From contig JADJAG010000004.1 of the NCBI GenBank assembly GCA_016704325.1, positions 372,001 through 436,000 on the forward strand: 64,000 nt of DNA, read 5' to 3'. Below the pieces are notes generated by a model. That model was not told the origin of the DNA. It did no database searches and worked only from the letters and a program-made list of their open reading frames with translations. This document shows positions 63,604-64,000 of the stretch, one piece after another; position 1 is the first letter of the stretch; each line of letters opens with the position of its first letter. This DNA is from Chitinophagaceae bacterium. Its GTDB lineage: Bacteria > Bacteroidota > Bacteroidia > Chitinophagales > UBA10324. Made by a program: the position numbers and the translations under genes.

Positions 63604-64000
63604 CTAATGCTGAACAATAAATTTGGTGGTGGCCACGCTTGTTCCACAACGGATGAGGCATATATATAAGCCTGGCTCAAGATCAGCCGTGTTAAATTCA
63701 ATCATCATTTTCCCTGGTTGGCTTACCGATAGATCCTGTTTTTCGATGCTCACCTTACCTGTAACATCCATCACATAAAATGAAACGGGCAGGGCTTCTG
63801 CATTCCAATATTCCACCGTTGCATTTCCGTCAACCGGGTTTGGGTATACGTTAATTGCCGCTGAGCTGACAGGAAACTCAGGTGTATCTCCGAGGCGGCA
63901 GTTCTGCGTTTTCTTTTTCTTGGTGGCCCACGGTGTTTTGTCATTCGTTATATCGCAAACGGCCCGTACCGAGAAGCTGTATTGAATGTTGGGTTGAAGA
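63604..64000 (-). CDS. C-terminal part of T9SS-secreted protein (5' end outside window)
   Basis: The frame is open to the right edge. The 131 visible codons read the end of a fibronectin-III-like domain (IQYSFSVRAVCDITNDKTPW) and then a T9SS type A sorting domain (INVYPNPVDGNATVEYWN ... TADLEPGLYICLIRCGTSVA, ending IVQH). The front of the protein and so its function lie outside the window. Confidence 0.85.
   Translation of the reverse strand, partial: LQPNIQYSFSVRAVCDITNDKTPWATKKKKTQNCRLGDTPEFPVSSAAINVYPNPVDGNATVEYWNAEALPVSFYVMDVTGKVSIEKQDLSVSQPGKMMIEFNTADLEPGLYICLIRCGTSVATTKFIVQH

Noticed and set aside
1..64000. tRNA, rRNA, riboswitch or replication origin
   Set aside because: None could be recognised by eye on either strand.

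Overview
The window is a piece of a Bacteroidota chromosome, probably from an uncultured, Chitinophagales/Saprospirales-like lineage. The evidence is the 2,440-residue SprA translocon of the type IX secretion system (T9SS), at least five secreted proteins ending in T9SS type A sorting domains (YPNP motifs), one ending in a gliding-type (type B) domain, SprB and HYR modules, TTG starts and weak Shine-Dalgarno sites. No rRNA, tRNA or CRISPR array was seen.

Region 1 (1-16.4 kb) is core genome, all on the + strand: the end of a malic enzyme, ruvA, sprA, an MFS transporter, and a three-gene alpha-glucan cluster glgE - maltokinase - glgB. In this cluster maltose is phosphorylated, the maltosyl unit is added to a glucan and the glucan is branched. 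A 36-bp-period array of three perfect 20-bp palindromes lies between the kinase gene and glgB.

Region 2 (17.1-34.6 kb) holds giant secreted proteins. One is a 3,949-residue HYR/beta-helix/SprB adhesin with a 1.25-kb near-identical internal duplication. Next come a small secreted protein with the same Ig/PKD-like repeat as its neighbour, and an adhesin with about sixteen 51-residue repeats whose frame is broken three times.

Region 3 (34.6-51.5 kb) is accessory and rich in repeats. It has a decayed IS4-type element with perfect ends and a 9-bp target duplication, six copies of a 73-bp hairpin repeat with a truncated REP-associated transposase, a 178-bp direct duplication flanking a hicAB toxin-antitoxin pair, a PIN toxin fused to its antitoxin-like N-terminus, a TonB-like protein and several T9SS cargo genes.

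Region 4 (51.5-63.3 kb) looks like a defence island and is visibly AT-richer. On the + strand lie a protein of unknown family, a TIR/deoxyribosyltransferase-like protein and a large cyclase-fold/NACHT/14-blade WD40 STAND protein, split by one frameshift. On the - strand lies a retron: PRTase-like protein, small winged-helix-like protein, a hairpin-rich msr-msd candidate and a YADD reverse transcriptase. Downstream of the RT, on the same strand, are a DUF2188/CFI-box protein and an AbiGi-like protein. The window closes in another T9SS cargo gene.

Several genes are broken by one-base slips, at least three of them in homopolymer runs (HicB start, 146+78-residue protein, STAND gene). These may be sequencing errors, decay or phase variation, and the sequence alone cannot say which.
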